Positions 41,877 to 50,473 are shown, counted from the first letter of the stretch. The stretch: DNA of 64,000 bases from Rhizobium sp. BK650 (GCF_014195325.1 NZ_JACIBK010000001.1:806001-870000); one strand, 5' to 3'. A program made the numbers and translations. Notes: a model not told the origin generated them from the letters alone.

Positions 41877-42665
41877 CTAGGGGCGCTCGGCCATGACGAG
41901 CAAGAGGAAGGCCGCGAGATCCCGCCAGCGAGCGAAACGACGGGTTTCGCAGACTTTTTGGCTCGGCTGCGGTTCGCCGATCTTGCTAATGCGGAATCCG
42001 GCACCGGCAATCGCGTTCAAATAGTCGGACATCGTGCGCGGGAAACGGGGGACGGCGAAGAGCTTGACCTCTTCGTCTGCCGGACGGCTGCCGAAACGCC
42101 ATTCCTCGGTGAAGCTCGTGCGGTCGAAATAGCGCGAGACGCAGAGCGCAGTGGCAATGCCGGCCTCGTTCCTCTGCCATGCAAGGCCGGGCGTGATGAA
42201 GCAGGGATGCAGCACGCTGAAGGCGAGGAAACCGCCGGGGCGGATAAGGCGGAAGGCCTGCCGCATGGCGCCCTCGAAATCCGGACCGTCCATCAGCGCC
42301 ATGGTGGAGACCACGGCATCGAAAGAGCCCTCCGCAAAGCCGGTATCGGCGCTGTAGGAGGCGACCTTATAGGCGATGCCGAGTGGATGCTCCTCTTCGG
42401 CCCTGCGGGCGTGTCCGATCATACGTTCGGAGAGATCGATGCCAGTCATGCGCGCACCCATCTGTGCGAGGCGGCGGGTGTTCGTTCCTTCACCGCAGCC
42501 GAAATCGATCACATCTAGGCCGCCAAGCGGCGGCAGGAAATCCACGAAGGCGGGGAAGGTGAAGAGTTCGCGGTAGGTATCGTAGCCATTGCGAACGTCT
42601 TGGGTCCATTGATCCGCGTTGTCATCCCATCGCGCCGCCACGTCCTGCAACATTTCGTCCGTCAT
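41877..42665 (-). CDS. Class I SAM-dependent methyltransferase
   Basis: Start chosen at ATG 42665 with GGAAG upstream; an earlier in-frame start lies in Arg-rich sequence. The 262-residue protein has motif I VIDFGCGEGTNTRRLA, motif II MTGIDLSERMIGHAR, an internal VVSTMALMDGPDFE and GGFLAFSVLHPCF as post-motif. The fold and length fit small-molecule methyltransferases of the SmtA/UbiE class. It has a UBP zinc-finger gene divergent from it and small membrane genes convergent. No substrate evidence. Confidence 0.87.
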   Translation of the reverse strand: MTDEMLQDVAARWDDNADQWTQDVRNGYDTYRELFTFPAFVDFLPPLGGLDVIDFGCGEGTNTRRLAQMGARMTGIDLSERMIGHARRAEEEHPLGIAYKVASYSADTGFAEGSFDAVVSTMALMDGPDFEGAMRQAFRLIRPGGFLAFSVLHPCFITPGLAWQRNEAGIATALCVSRYFDRTSFTEEWRFGSRPADEEVKLFAVPRFPRTMSDYLNAIAGAGFRISKIGEPQPSQKVCETRRFARWRDLAAFLLLVMAERP

Positions 42666-42846
42666 CGTGCTTCCATTCGTTTTGCCGATTCGCGCTCTGA
42701 GAATGCGCGATTTGCGGTTGAAGGGAACGGCTTGGTTGCATTGAGTGCGGACGCGCATTTCTATCCTTGCGTATAGATGGAGAAAATCGCCCCGTGATCT
42801 ATGTTCTTCCGGCAGGGACAGCCTTCAATCACCACCGGAGAACCAG

Positions 42847-43149
42847 ATGTCGGGATGTAAGCATGTCGCAGGTGTGCGATCCGTGACGCCAAGGACGCTT
42901 GGTTGCGAAGAGTGCCTGGAGATTGGCCAGGAATGGGTGCATCTTCGCCTGTGCCGGGAATGCGGCCATGTCGGATGCTGCGATCAATCCATAGGCAAGC
43001 ATGCGACGGCGCATTTTCACGCCACGGGACATCCGATCATCGAGGGCTATGACCCGCCTGAAGGCTGGGGCTGGTGCTATCTCGACGAGATCATGGTGGA
43101 GCTTCCCGATCAGACGCCGCAGCGCGGCCCGATCCCGAGCTTTTATTGA
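42847..43149 (+). CDS. UBP-type zinc-finger protein
   Basis: Start chosen at ATG 42847 behind GGAG. The 100-residue protein consists almost entirely of a ZnF-UBP domain: zinc ligands Cys4, His6, Cys20/Cys23, the loop WVHLRLCRECGHVGCCDQ with four more Cys, His51-type KHATAHFHATGHPII, and a Trp/Tyr-rich C-terminus (EGWGWCYLDEIMV). In eukaryotes this domain binds the C-terminal tail of ubiquitin. The next gene begins 10 bases later on the same strand, a thioredoxin-reductase-like fusion, so the pair forms an operon. What tail it binds in a bacterium is unknown. Confidence 0.9.
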   Translation: MSGCKHVAGVRSVTPRTLGCEECLEIGQEWVHLRLCRECGHVGCCDQSIGKHATAHFHATGHPIIEGYDPPEGWGWCYLDEIMVELPDQTPQRGPIPSFY

Positions 43150-43159
43150 GGGCTTCGAC

Positions 43160-44857
43160 ATGAGCGCCGATAATCTGGAATCCCGCCGCTATCAGATGTT
43201 TCCGGTGCTGAGCGCCGCGCAGGTTCGGATGGCGAGGCGCTTTGCCAGCGGCGGGCCGCATAGATTTGCTCCCGGCGAGGTCGTCTACCAGATCGGTGAC
43301 CGGAATGCCCCTGCATGGCTGGTCCTTTCCGGCCGCCTGGATGCTTTCCGGCATGACGGACTGTCGACGCCGGAAGTCTTGATCACCAGCCATGGCGAGG
43401 GGCAGTTTTCAGGAGAAGTCAGCCAGCTCTCCGGAAGGCCGCTGCTTGCCGGCGGGCGCGCGGGGCCGGAAGGATGTGTGGCGCTCGCCTTCGATGCCGC
43501 CCATCTGAAGGCGCTGATCATCGGTTCGGCCGAGATCGGCGAGATCATCATGCGCGCCTATATCCTGCGGCGTGTGGAACTGATCCAGTTCGGCGGTGCC
43601 GGCTCGATCCTGATCGGCCATCCCGGTGAGCGCGATCTCACGCGGCTTCAGGGCTTCCTGTCCCGGAGCGGCTATCCGCATGTCGTGCTCGATGCCACCT
43701 CCGACCATGAGGGCCGGGCATTGGTGGAGAGGCTTGGCATTCTGCCTGAGGATCTGCCGCTGATGGTCTGCCCGAACGGCACGGTGCTCAAACACCCAAC
43801 CGATGCGGAAGCCGCCTGCTGCCTCGGCATCATGCCGGAGCTCGATCCGGCCATCCTCTACGATGTGGCGATCGTCGGCGCCGGACCCTCGGGCCTTGCG
43901 GCGGCCGTCTATGCCGCGTCCGAAGGGCTGCGCGTCATCGTCATCGATGCCCGCGCCATCGGCGGGCAGGCCGGCAGCTCCTCGCGCATCGAAAACTATC
44001 TCGGCTTTCCAACGGGAATTTCGGGCCAGGCGCTTGCCGGCCGCGCCTTCAACCAGGCCCTCAAGTTCGGCGCGGAGATCGCCCTGCCGCTCGATGTCAG
44101 CGAGCTGGTCCCGGCGGCGGCGGGCCGGCGGGGAATCGACCCGATGATGTTGCGCCTCGATGGAGACAGGACGGTGAAGGCGCGAACCGTCGTCATCGCC
44201 TCGGGTGCCCGATACCGCAGGCCTACTATTCCCGACATCGCCCGTTTCGAAGGAGCGGGCATTTCCTATTGGGCCTCGGCAATCGAGGCGAAGCTCTGCG
44301 AGAACGACGATATTGCGCTTGTCGGCGGCGGCAATTCGGCCGGCCAGGCTGTCGCCTTTCTGGCGCCGCGGGTGCGGCGCTTGCATCTGGTGATCCGCCG
44401 AAGCCTGGTGGAAACCATGTCTACCTATCTGATCGAACGTATAGCCGCGCTGCCGAATGTGGAGATGCATGTGGGATGCGAATTGACGGCGCTCTGCGAA
44501 GAGCAGAATGGCCGCCTGGCGGCCACCGTTACGAATTTCGAGACGCGGAGCGAGACAAATTACGACCTTCGCAAGGTCTTCATGTTCATCGGAGCAGATC
44601 CCAATACCGACTGGATCAAGTGCCGCATCAAGACGGATGACAAGGGCTTCATCAGAACCGGCACGGGTTTTGCTGCCGATGTCGAAATGGAGCTTGGGCG
44701 GCCCTCGCTCGCGCTTGAAACCAGCCTGCCGAACGTCTTTGCGATCGGCGACGTGCGCGCCGGCTCGACGAAGCGGGTTGCGGCGGCGGTCGGCGAGGGG
44801 GCTGCCGTCGTCAGCGATATTCATGCGGCGCTCAGACAGTCGGCGCTTATGAAATAG
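43160..44857 (+). CDS. cNMP-binding domain fused to thioredoxin-reductase-like flavoprotein
   Basis: Start chosen at ATG 43160, with GAGG upstream. The 565-residue fusion has an N-terminal cyclic-nucleotide-binding-like beta roll (about 15-135; GGPHRFAPGEVVYQIGDR and GHGEGQF-like), then a linker domain, then a pyridine-nucleotide disulphide oxidoreductase fold: FAD motif YDVAIVGAGPSGLAAAVYA near 236-254, NAD motif ALVGGGNSAGQAVAF near 393 and the closing VFAIGDVRAGSTKR. At the place of the thioredoxin reductase CxxC there is instead ISYWASAIEAKLC, so the dithiol centre is missing. It pairs with the UBP zinc-finger gene. Probably not a normal thioredoxin reductase; role unknown. Confidence 0.88.
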   Translation: MSADNLESRRYQMFPVLSAAQVRMARRFASGGPHRFAPGEVVYQIGDRNAPAWLVLSGRLDAFRHDGLSTPEVLITSHGEGQFSGEVSQLSGRPLLAGGRAGPEGCVALAFDAAHLKALIIGSAEIGEIIMRAYILRRVELIQFGGAGSILIGHPGERDLTRLQGFLSRSGYPHVVLDATSDHEGRALVERLGILPEDLPLMVCPNGTVLKHPTDAEAACCLGIMPELDPAILYDVAIVGAGPSGLAAAVYAASEGLRVIVIDARAIGGQAGSSSRIENYLGFPTGISGQALAGRAFNQALKFGAEIALPLDVSELVPAAAGRRGIDPMMLRLDGDRTVKARTVVIASGARYRRPTIPDIARFEGAGISYWASAIEAKLCENDDIALVGGGNSAGQAVAFLAPRVRRLHLVIRRSLVETMSTYLIERIAALPNVEMHVGCELTALCEEQNGRLAATVTNFETRSETNYDLRKVFMFIGADPNTDWIKCRIKTDDKGFIRTGTGFAADVEMELGRPSLALETSLPNVFAIGDVRAGSTKRVAAAVGEGAAVVSDIHAALRQSALMK

Positions 44858-44973
44858 GCTGCATTCTTTTAAGCGGGGTTGGGCTACTTTTCATTGGTGC
44901 AGCGGCGCTGGAAAGTCGAACCGGCCATTGCTGATGCATTGCGGGCCGACGATGCGCAGGAGGCGGATATCGC

Positions 44974-45519
44974 ATGGTGATGTCTTACCGGGAGGCAGTG
45001 GCTGCCGCCGAGGATCTGGCGCAAAGCGAGCCGCGGGTCGTGTTCCTGATGTGCGGTCTGGCGGGGTCCGGCAAAACGACGTTTGCGAAGCGGCTAGAGA
45101 CACTCGGATGCGAGCGCTTCTCGATCGATGAGGAGGTCTGGCGGCATGACGGGCGTTTTGGCGTCGATTATCCCGAAGCCGCCTATGCCGATCTGCAGGC
45201 CGCGGCGGAGGCAAGGCTGAGGCTGCGTCTTGAAAATCAGCTGACCGCCGGCACGAAAGCCGTGATCGATTTTGCGTTCTGGAATGCCGCGTCCCGTACC
45301 CGCTACCGCCAGCTTGCCGAAGCCCATGATCATAGGTGCTGCATCATCTGTCTGCAGGTGGAGGAAGCGATCTTGCGCAGCCGTTTGAAAGCACGCGCAG
45401 CTCGACGCGACGCGAATGCCGCATTTCCGATAACGGACGAACTACTCGCACGATATGCTCAAGGTTTCGAATTTCCGAGCGAACAGGAAGCATGGATCGT
45501 GCGGGCCGAATTCGATTGA
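44974..45519 (+). CDS. Small P-loop kinase-like protein (AAA_33 class)
   Basis: A 181-residue protein with Walker A GLAGSGKTT near 28-36, a conserved SIDEEVW acidic block near 50 and the C-terminal lid helix ILRSRLKARAARRDANAAF. The fold is that of the gluconate-kinase/zeta-toxin-like P-loop family ('AAA_33'). Such proteins phosphorylate small molecules or act as antibiotic or toxin kinases. It starts at ATG 44974 behind AGGAGGCGG. It has no partner antitoxin visible. The region just downstream carries the promoter and leader of ilvB. Confidence 0.82.
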   Translation: MVMSYREAVAAAEDLAQSEPRVVFLMCGLAGSGKTTFAKRLETLGCERFSIDEEVWRHDGRFGVDYPEAAYADLQAAAEARLRLRLENQLTAGTKAVIDFAFWNAASRTRYRQLAEAHDHRCCIICLQVEEAILRSRLKARAARRDANAAFPITDELLARYAQGFEFPSEQEAWIVRAEFD

Positions 45520-45608
45520 AGATAATCGATCCATGCGATCGACGCATCCGACGGGCTCTGCAAAGACGCGATTGACGGGCCGCAAAATTGGGATTAGCTC
45601 TTACGCCC

Positions 45609-45665
45609 ATGAAAATCGCAATGGTTCTCGTCGTGGTGATATCGCGCATGGGCAGGACGGTGTAA
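45609..45665 (+). CDS. ilvB leader peptide (attenuation)
   Basis: An 18-residue frame, [18 protein letters not shown], with a run of Val-Leu-Val-Val-Val-Ile codons at positions 6-11. It lies 160 bases upstream of ilvB, and the transcript between folds into a terminator (45700-45723). Shortage of charged Val/Leu/Ile tRNA would stall the ribosome at this run and change folding, the usual attenuation mechanism for ilv operons. A candidate -35 element, TTGACG (45572-45577), lies a little upstream. No ribosome site is strong. Confidence 0.78.
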   Translation: MKIAMVLVVVISRMGRTV

Positions 45666-45723
45666 CCGTCCGGCATTAGCCACCCATGCGCCGAACACAA
45701 GGTCCCTGACGGGGCCTTTTTTT
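45655..45723 (+). terminator. ilvB attenuator with alternative folds
   Basis: AGGTCCC (45700-45706) and GGGGCCT (45711-45717) form a 7-bp stem with a TGAC loop and a G-U pair, followed directly by a T run (45717-45723), a classical intrinsic terminator. Upstream, GGACGGT and ACCGTCC (45655-45661, 45665-45671) form a pause hairpin that covers the leader stop codon, and CGCATGGG can pair with CCCATGCG (45683-45690) in a competing fold. The folds support regulation of ilvB by amino acid supply. Confidence 0.78.
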
Positions 45724-45768
45724 GTGCCCCGTCGCACCCAATCACCCTATCAACGACGGAAAATTGCT

Positions 45769-47583
45769 ATGACCGGCGATAAGGCCAGCTTTACCCAAAA
45801 TTCCCCCAATTCTTCTTCCGCCCGCCTGATGAACGGCGGCGAAATCGTGCTGCGGGCGCTGCGCGACAATGGCGTCGAGCATATTTTCGGCTATCCCGGC
45901 GCGGCCGTGCTGCCGATCTATGACGAGATCTTTCAGCAGGACGAAATCAGGCATCTGCTTGTCCGCCACGAGCAGGGTGCCGGCCATGCTGCCGAAGGTT
46001 ATGCGCGTGCGACCGGTAAGGTGGGCGTCATGCTGGTCACGTCAGGGCCGGGTGTCACCAATGCGGTCACGGCCTTGCAGGATGCGCTGATGGATTCCAT
46101 TCCGCTCGTCTGCCTGACGGGGCAGGTGCCGACCAACCTGATCGGCACGGATGCGTTTCAGGAATGCGATACTGTTGGTATCACGCGGCCCTGCACCAAG
46201 CATAATTTCCTTGTCAGCCATATCGACGATCTCGCAAAGACGATCCATATCGCCTTCAGGATAGCGACATCGGGAAGGCCTGGGCCGGTTCTGGTGGATA
46301 TGCCGAAGGATGTGCTCTTTGCGAGCGGGCTCTATGTCGGGCCGGACGAGGTCTCCGTGCCGGCGCCCCACCGGCCGCGGTGCCATGACAACGGTGACGC
46401 GATCCGTGCTGCAGTCGAGCTGATGGCAGAGGCGAGGCGGCCGATCCTCTATACCGGCGGTGGCATCATCAATTCGGGGCCGGAGGCCTCGCGGCTTCTG
46501 CGCGAACTGGTGGAGCTGACGGGCTTTCCCACCACCTCGACGCTGATGGGACTCGGTGCCTATCCGGCATCTGGGCCGAACTGGCTGAAAATGCCGGGCA
46601 TGCACGGCTCTTACGAGGCCAATATGGCGATGCATGATTGCGACCTGATGATTGCGATCGGTGCGCGTTTCGACGATCGCGTCACCTCGCGCACCGACAC
46701 GTTCTCGCCGGGTTCGAGGAAGATCCATATCGATATCGACCCATCCTCGATCAACAAGAATGTCGCCGTCGATATCGGGATCACCGGGGATGCGGCTGCG
46801 GTGCTTGCGGAGATGAACGAGGCCTGGCGGGCGCTTCCCGCTGCACCGGAGCGAAGGCGGCTGGATGGCTGGTGGGCCGAGATCGGGCGATGGCGGGCGC
46901 GAAAATCCTTCGCTTATGAGATGCGCCGGGACGAGATCATGCCGCAATATGCGCTGGAGCGGCTGCATGCGCTGACGGCCGATCTCGATCCGATCGTGAC
47001 GACCGATGTTGGCCAGCATCAGATGTGGGCGGCGCAGCTTTTCGGCATCGAGGCGCCGAACCGTTGGTTGACGTCAGGCGGACTCGGCACGATGGGCTAT
47101 GGGCTGCCGGCGGCGATCGGGGCGCAGATCGCCCATCCCGGGCGGCTGGTTCTCGGCATTGTCGGCGACGGCTCGGTGCAGATGACGCTGAAGGAGCTTT
47201 CGGCGGCGATGCAGCATCAGGCACCGGTGAAGATCTTCATTCTCAACAATGCGCAGCTCGGCATGATCCGGCAATGGCAGCAGATCCTGCACGGCAATCG
47301 CCGCGACCGATCCTATTCTGCCTCGCTGCCTGACTTCGTCAGGCTGGCGGAAGCCTATGGGGCGGTTGGCATTCGATGCGAGAAGCCGGATGAACTGGAT
47401 GACAAGATCCGGGAGATGATCGCTGTTGACCGCCCAGTGCTTTTCGATTGCCGGGTCGCGGCGTTGGAAAACGTCTATCCGATGGTCCGCAGCGGCCGGC
47501 CGCATAATGACATGCTCTTCGGCGAGCATGTGCGCGCGGCGGAATCGGAGGGCGAATTCGGTTTCAGCCAGGGGCTCGTTTGA
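45769..47583 (+). CDS. ilvB: Acetolactate synthase, large (catalytic) subunit
   Basis: Start chosen at ATG 45769 (604 residues), preceded by GACGGA. It makes 2-acetolactate from pyruvate in valine/leucine/isoleucine synthesis, with ThDP, FAD and Mg2+. Visible motifs: [15 protein letters not shown] (30s), the catalytic Glu in [19 protein letters not shown] (near 65-80), a FAD-binding stretch in the middle ([14 protein letters not shown]), and the ThDP motif [29 protein letters not shown] at about 470-500. The adjacent downstream gene is unrelated, so the regulatory small subunit (ilvH) is not here. A leader peptide and attenuator precede it. Confidence 0.93.
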   Translation: MTGDKASFTQNSPNSSSARLMNGGEIVLRALRDNGVEHIFGYPGAAVLPIYDEIFQQDEIRHLLVRHEQGAGHAAEGYARATGKVGVMLVTSGPGVTNAVTALQDALMDSIPLVCLTGQVPTNLIGTDAFQECDTVGITRPCTKHNFLVSHIDDLAKTIHIAFRIATSGRPGPVLVDMPKDVLFASGLYVGPDEVSVPAPHRPRCHDNGDAIRAAVELMAEARRPILYTGGGIINSGPEASRLLRELVELTGFPTTSTLMGLGAYPASGPNWLKMPGMHGSYEANMAMHDCDLMIAIGARFDDRVTSRTDTFSPGSRKIHIDIDPSSINKNVAVDIGITGDAAAVLAEMNEAWRALPAAPERRRLDGWWAEIGRWRARKSFAYEMRRDEIMPQYALERLHALTADLDPIVTTDVGQHQMWAAQLFGIEAPNRWLTSGGLGTMGYGLPAAIGAQIAHPGRLVLGIVGDGSVQMTLKELSAAMQHQAPVKIFILNNAQLGMIRQWQQILHGNRRDRSYSASLPDFVRLAEAYGAVGIRCEKPDELDDKIREMIAVDRPVLFDCRVAALENVYPMVRSGRPHNDMLFGEHVRAAESEGEFGFSQGLV

Positions 47584-47594
47584 TAGAATGGATT

Positions 47595-47618
47595 GGCCGG
47601 CGTCGCAGGACGCCGGCC
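47595..47618. terminator. Bidirectional hairpin between ilvB and the reductase gene
   Basis: A perfect 10-bp stem: GGCCGGCGTC (47595-47604) and GACGCCGGCC (47609-47618) with a GCAG loop. It lies 12 bases past the ilvB stop and 12 before the convergent gene's stop. There is no T tract on either side, so it may work with Rho or as an RNA end stabiliser. Confidence 0.5.
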
Positions 47619-47629
47619 ATCACTGGGAG

Positions 47630-48271
47630 TCATTTCGACAGCACTATATGAGTGGCCATTTCCGTCGCCTCGTGGGATTTGACGGAGAAGCCCAGCGCCG
47701 GCAGGTCGATGCCTTCGAACATGGATTCGCCCTTGCCGAGAACGACGGGAGAGATGGCGAAATGCATCTCGTCGATCAGGCCAGCCTTGAGATATTGGCG
47801 CACCGTGCTGACGCCGCCCCCGATCTTGACGTCCTTGTTGCCGGCTGCGGCTTTTGCCTTTTCCAGCGCTTCCTCGATACCGCCGGTGATGAAGTGGAAG
47901 GTTGTGCCGCCTTCCATGACGATGGGCTCGCGGGCATAGTGGGTGAGGATGAAGGTGGGTGCGTGATAGGGTGGGTTCGTCCCCCACCAGCCTTTCCACT
48001 CCTCATTCGGCCACTCGCCCCTGATCGGGCCGAACATGTTGCGGCCGAGGATAAAGGCGCCAAAGCCGGAATTGCCGGCCGAGGCGTATTTCTCGTCGAC
48101 GCCTGTGGTGCCGTCGTCCTTGCCGATCATGGTGCGGAAGGTGCGGGTGGGAAAGAACCACTGGTGGACCTCCATGCCGCGCTTGCCGAGCGGGTTTTCA
48201 AGGCTCTGGTCCGGGCCGGCGCCGAAACCATCGACCGAAAGAGAAAATGCAGCGACACGTACACGGGTCAT
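47630..48271 (-). CDS. Dihydrofolate reductase-family (RibD C-terminal-like) protein
   Basis: Start chosen at ATG 48271, with GGAGG upstream. The 213-residue protein has the RibD-C/DHFR fold of the YwjB type: an N-terminal FSLSVDGFGAGPD block, a central GGFGAFILGRNMFGPIRG-like segment with GWWGTNPPYHAPTFILTHY and a C-terminal IGGGVSTVRQYLKAGLIDEMHFAISPVVLGKG. Function is unknown; family members reduce flavin or pterin-like or other small molecules with NADPH. It is divergent from an HxlR regulator and its expression is probably controlled by it. The catalytic residues of true DHFR are not evident. Confidence 0.88.
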   Translation of the reverse strand: MTRVRVAAFSLSVDGFGAGPDQSLENPLGKRGMEVHQWFFPTRTFRTMIGKDDGTTGVDEKYASAGNSGFGAFILGRNMFGPIRGEWPNEEWKGWWGTNPPYHAPTFILTHYAREPIVMEGGTTFHFITGGIEEALEKAKAAAGNKDVKIGGGVSTVRQYLKAGLIDEMHFAISPVVLGKGESMFEGIDLPALGFSVKSHEATEMATHIVLSK

Positions 48272-48304
48272 TTCAGCCTCCATCTGATTGCATATTGAAA
48301 CTAG

Positions 48305-48333
48305 TTGAGTTATCGCATGACTAGTCCTATAAT
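48305..48333 (+). promoter_or_regulatory. hxlR promoter and flanking inverted repeat
   Basis: TTGAGT (48305-48310) and TATAAT (48328-48333), 17 bases apart, form a near-consensus sigma-70 promoter for the HxlR gene. AAACTAGTTG before it and CAACTGGTTT after it form an imperfect inverted repeat around the promoter, and ACTAGT occurs twice, all plausible HxlR operator elements. Confidence 0.6.
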
Positions 48334-48361
48334 GCAACTGGTTTTTCTCGCGGAGTCGGAA

Positions 48362-48883
48362 ATGGATATCGAGATAAGGTCGGGCTGCCCGATCAACCTG
48401 ACGATGGAGGTGCTGGGCGACCGGTGGAGCCTCGTCATCATCAGGGATATCATGTTCGGCAACCGCCGTCATTTTCGCGAGCTCTTGACGCAGTCGGAAG
48501 AAGGCATCGCCTCAAATATTCTGGCGGCGCGCCTCAAGCGGCTGATGTCCTATGGGCTGATCACCAAGCTGGACGATCCCTCTCACAGCCAGAAAGCGAT
48601 CTACAGCCTGACGGAAGCGTCCATCCAGCTGGTGCCGATGTTTGCGATGATCGGCGCCTGGGGACGGCGGTTTCTGCCCGTCAGCGAGGATCTGAGCATC
48701 CGCGCCGAACTGCTGGAGGAAGGCGGGCCGCCGCTGTGGGACGAGTTCATGGCGGACCTGCGCCGGATCCATATCGAAGATCCGATCGGCGGGGCAAATG
48801 GCACTGTCAAATCGCCGGTTCTGGCGCGGCTGACGGCAGCGTTTCTGGAAGTGCGGGCGAAGATGGATGCGGCGGCTGGATAA
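48362..48883 (+). CDS. HxlR-family transcriptional regulator
   Basis: Start chosen at ATG 48362 behind GCGGAG. The 173-residue protein shows the HxlR winged helix: GCPINLTMEVLGDRWSLVII near 7-26, FRELLTQSEEGIASNILAAR near 38-57 (recognition helix), RLKRLMSYGLITK and the wing KAIYSLTEAS. The conserved Cys8 in SGCPINL matches the redox or electrophile-sensing Cys of the HypR/YodB subgroup. It is divergent from a RibD-C-like reductase gene, so a quinone or aldehyde response is a reasonable guess, not shown here. The C-terminal 50 residues are an extension beyond the usual domain. Confidence 0.9.
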   Translation: MDIEIRSGCPINLTMEVLGDRWSLVIIRDIMFGNRRHFRELLTQSEEGIASNILAARLKRLMSYGLITKLDDPSHSQKAIYSLTEASIQLVPMFAMIGAWGRRFLPVSEDLSIRAELLEEGGPPLWDEFMADLRRIHIEDPIGGANGTVKSPVLARLTAAFLEVRAKMDAAAG

Positions 48884-48902
48884 GCTGCCATCCACTGGGG
48901 TT

Positions 48903-49493
48903 TCAGGCTGATTTCGTCGGCCAGGCCGATAGCGCCTGCTCGGCAACGGCTTCCAGAGCCTCGCGGCTGAAGCCGGCCTTGGCCTGCACCGCCATACCGT
49001 GAAGGACGGCGAGGAGGAATGCCGCAAGCGCTGCGGGCTTGGCGGTCTCCGGCAGGTCACCCTCGGCCTTTGCCCGTTCGAAGCGTTCTCGAAGCTGCAT
49101 TTCACCGACGGCGCGGGCATCGATCAAGGCCTGCCGCACCGGTTCGGCTTCATCCGATCCTGCCAGCACACCATTGATGCCAAGGCAGCCGGTATGGCTG
49201 GGATAGCGCGTGTTGAGGTCGATCGCATTCGACATGATGAACGCGGCGACTTCCCGCGATGTCGGCAGCTCGAGTGCTTTCGGGAGATAGTCGAGGTATC
49301 GCTCATAGTAGCGATCCAGAGCCTGGCGGAAGAGCGCTTCCTTGTTGCCGAAGGCGGAATAAAGCGCCGGCCTCTCCACTCCGGTCGCTTCTGTCAGGTC
49401 CGCGTAAGACGCGCCTTCATAGCCCTTGCGCCAGAAGACGCAAAGCGCGGCATCGAGCGCTTTTTCCACATCAAACTCGCGATGGCGTCCCAT
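48903..49493 (-). CDS. TetR/AcrR-family repressor
   Basis: Start chosen at ATG 49493; upstream sequence in frame is polar and contains the operator. The 196-residue protein has the helix-turn-helix at 1-55 (EKALDAALCVFWRKGYEGAS, then LTEATGVERPALYSAFGNKEALF) and a ligand-binding core. The C-terminal sequence HTGCLGINGVLAG is typical of the AcrR-like subgroup that represses a divergent oxidoreductase. The neighbouring SDR gene starts 159 bases away. A 22-bp perfect palindrome and half-sites lie between the two genes, so it very likely controls itself and the SDR. Confidence 0.9.
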   Translation of the reverse strand: MGRHREFDVEKALDAALCVFWRKGYEGASYADLTEATGVERPALYSAFGNKEALFRQALDRYYERYLDYLPKALELPTSREVAAFIMSNAIDLNTRYPSHTGCLGINGVLAGSDEAEPVRQALIDARAVGEMQLRERFERAKAEGDLPETAKPAALAAFLLAVLHGMAVQAKAGFSREALEAVAEQALSAWPTKSA

Positions 49494-49570
49494 CAGATCA
49501 GCCCGGTGAATTTCATAATGGTCGTTATTAAACCACTTGACAGCTTTTGTCCAGATTTCATACCAATCGT

Positions 49571-49592
49571 TATCGTAACGATCGTTACGATA
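49571..49592. promoter_or_regulatory. 22-bp perfect palindrome, TetR operator
   Basis: TATCGTAACGA (49571-49581) and TCGTTACGATA (49582-49592) are exact reverse complements. Extra half-sites of the type TCGTTAT occur at 49567-49574 and 49521-49528. It lies 78 bases upstream of tetR and 61 upstream of the SDR start. Confidence 0.75.
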
Positions 49593-49652
49593 ACTGCACC
49601 GCCGGCTGACAGCGGCCAGGCAGGGCCTCGATGGGGTATGGAAAGGACTGAT

Positions 49653-50411
49653 ATGTCTCACGTTTTGAAGGGAAAGGTCGCGCTCGTGACCGGTGGTTCA
49701 CGCGGGCTCGGTGCGGCGACAGCGCAGGCGCTGGCTGATCAAGGTGCCGATGTTGCGATCAGCTATGTCAATTCTGCCGAGAAGGCGGAGGCTGTCGTCG
49801 AGACGCTGCGGGCCAAGGGTGTGCGGGCTCTGGCGATCCAAAGCGACCAGGCCGATATGGCGGCAGCCAAACCGCTCATCGACAAGGTGGTCGCCTATTT
49901 CGGCAGGCTCGACATCCTCGTCAACAATGCGGCGATCGCCGTGCAGGGAAGGACGGTCGACGATCCCGAACTCGATACGGTCAATCTCGATCGCCAGTGG
50001 CAGATCAATGTGCTTGGGCCAGTGGCGGCTACGCGGGCGGCGGCACCCGTGCTTTCGGATGGGGGACGGATCATCTTCATCGGCTCGCTGTTCGGCACGC
50101 GTGTGCCGTTTCCCGGTGCGGCCGATTATGCCGGTACGAAATCTGCCCTCATCGGCTATGCGAGAGGCGTCGCGCGCGACCTCGGCAGGCGCAACATCAC
50201 CGTCAACGTCGTCCAACCCGGTGTGATGCCGACAGACATGTCCGCAGAGGTGCTGGGAGACAGCGTGCCCGATGCACTTCTGGACCTGCATCCCATCAGG
50301 CGCATCGCAACGCTCGAGGAAGTCTCCGCCCTGATTTGCCATCTGGCGGGGCCGCACGGTGGTTACATGAGCGGCGGCGTCATCGATGTGGCCGGCGGCC
50401 TTGCAATCTGA
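49653..50411 (+). CDS. Short-chain dehydrogenase/reductase (classical SDR)
   Basis: Start chosen at ATG 49653 behind GAAAGGA. The 252-residue enzyme has the classical SDR layout: VTGGSRGLGAATAQALAD near 13-30 (GxxxGxG), NNAAIAV near 91-97, catalytic Ser in FIGSLFG, and Y-A-G-T-K (YAGTKSALIGYARGVA, about 159). C-terminal GGVIDVAGGLA is also family-typical. It is probably an NAD(P)-dependent 3-oxoacyl-ACP-reductase-like enzyme or a reductase of a xenobiotic; the gene is likely repressed by the divergent TetR. The substrate is not known. Confidence 0.9.
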   Translation: MSHVLKGKVALVTGGSRGLGAATAQALADQGADVAISYVNSAEKAEAVVETLRAKGVRALAIQSDQADMAAAKPLIDKVVAYFGRLDILVNNAAIAVQGRTVDDPELDTVNLDRQWQINVLGPVAATRAAAPVLSDGGRIIFIGSLFGTRVPFPGAADYAGTKSALIGYARGVARDLGRRNITVNVVQPGVMPTDMSAEVLGDSVPDALLDLHPIRRIATLEEVSALICHLAGPHGGYMSGGVIDVAGGLAI

Positions 50412-50444
50412 AGATCTGACGATCTGACGACCGGAAATGGTTTG

Positions 50445-50473
50445 CGCCTGCGGAAATGAAAGTCCCGCAGGCG
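50445..50473. terminator. Hairpin between convergent SDR genes
   Basis: CGCCTGCGG (50445-50453) pairs with CCGCAGGCG (50465-50473). It lies between the ends of two convergent genes and probably helps end transcription in either direction, although no T tract is seen. Confidence 0.4.

Noticed and set aside
43409-44824. Long minus-strand open frame over the cNMP/flavoprotein gene
   Set aside because: Antisense of a gene with clear FAD and NAD motifs; an effect of high GC at third positions.
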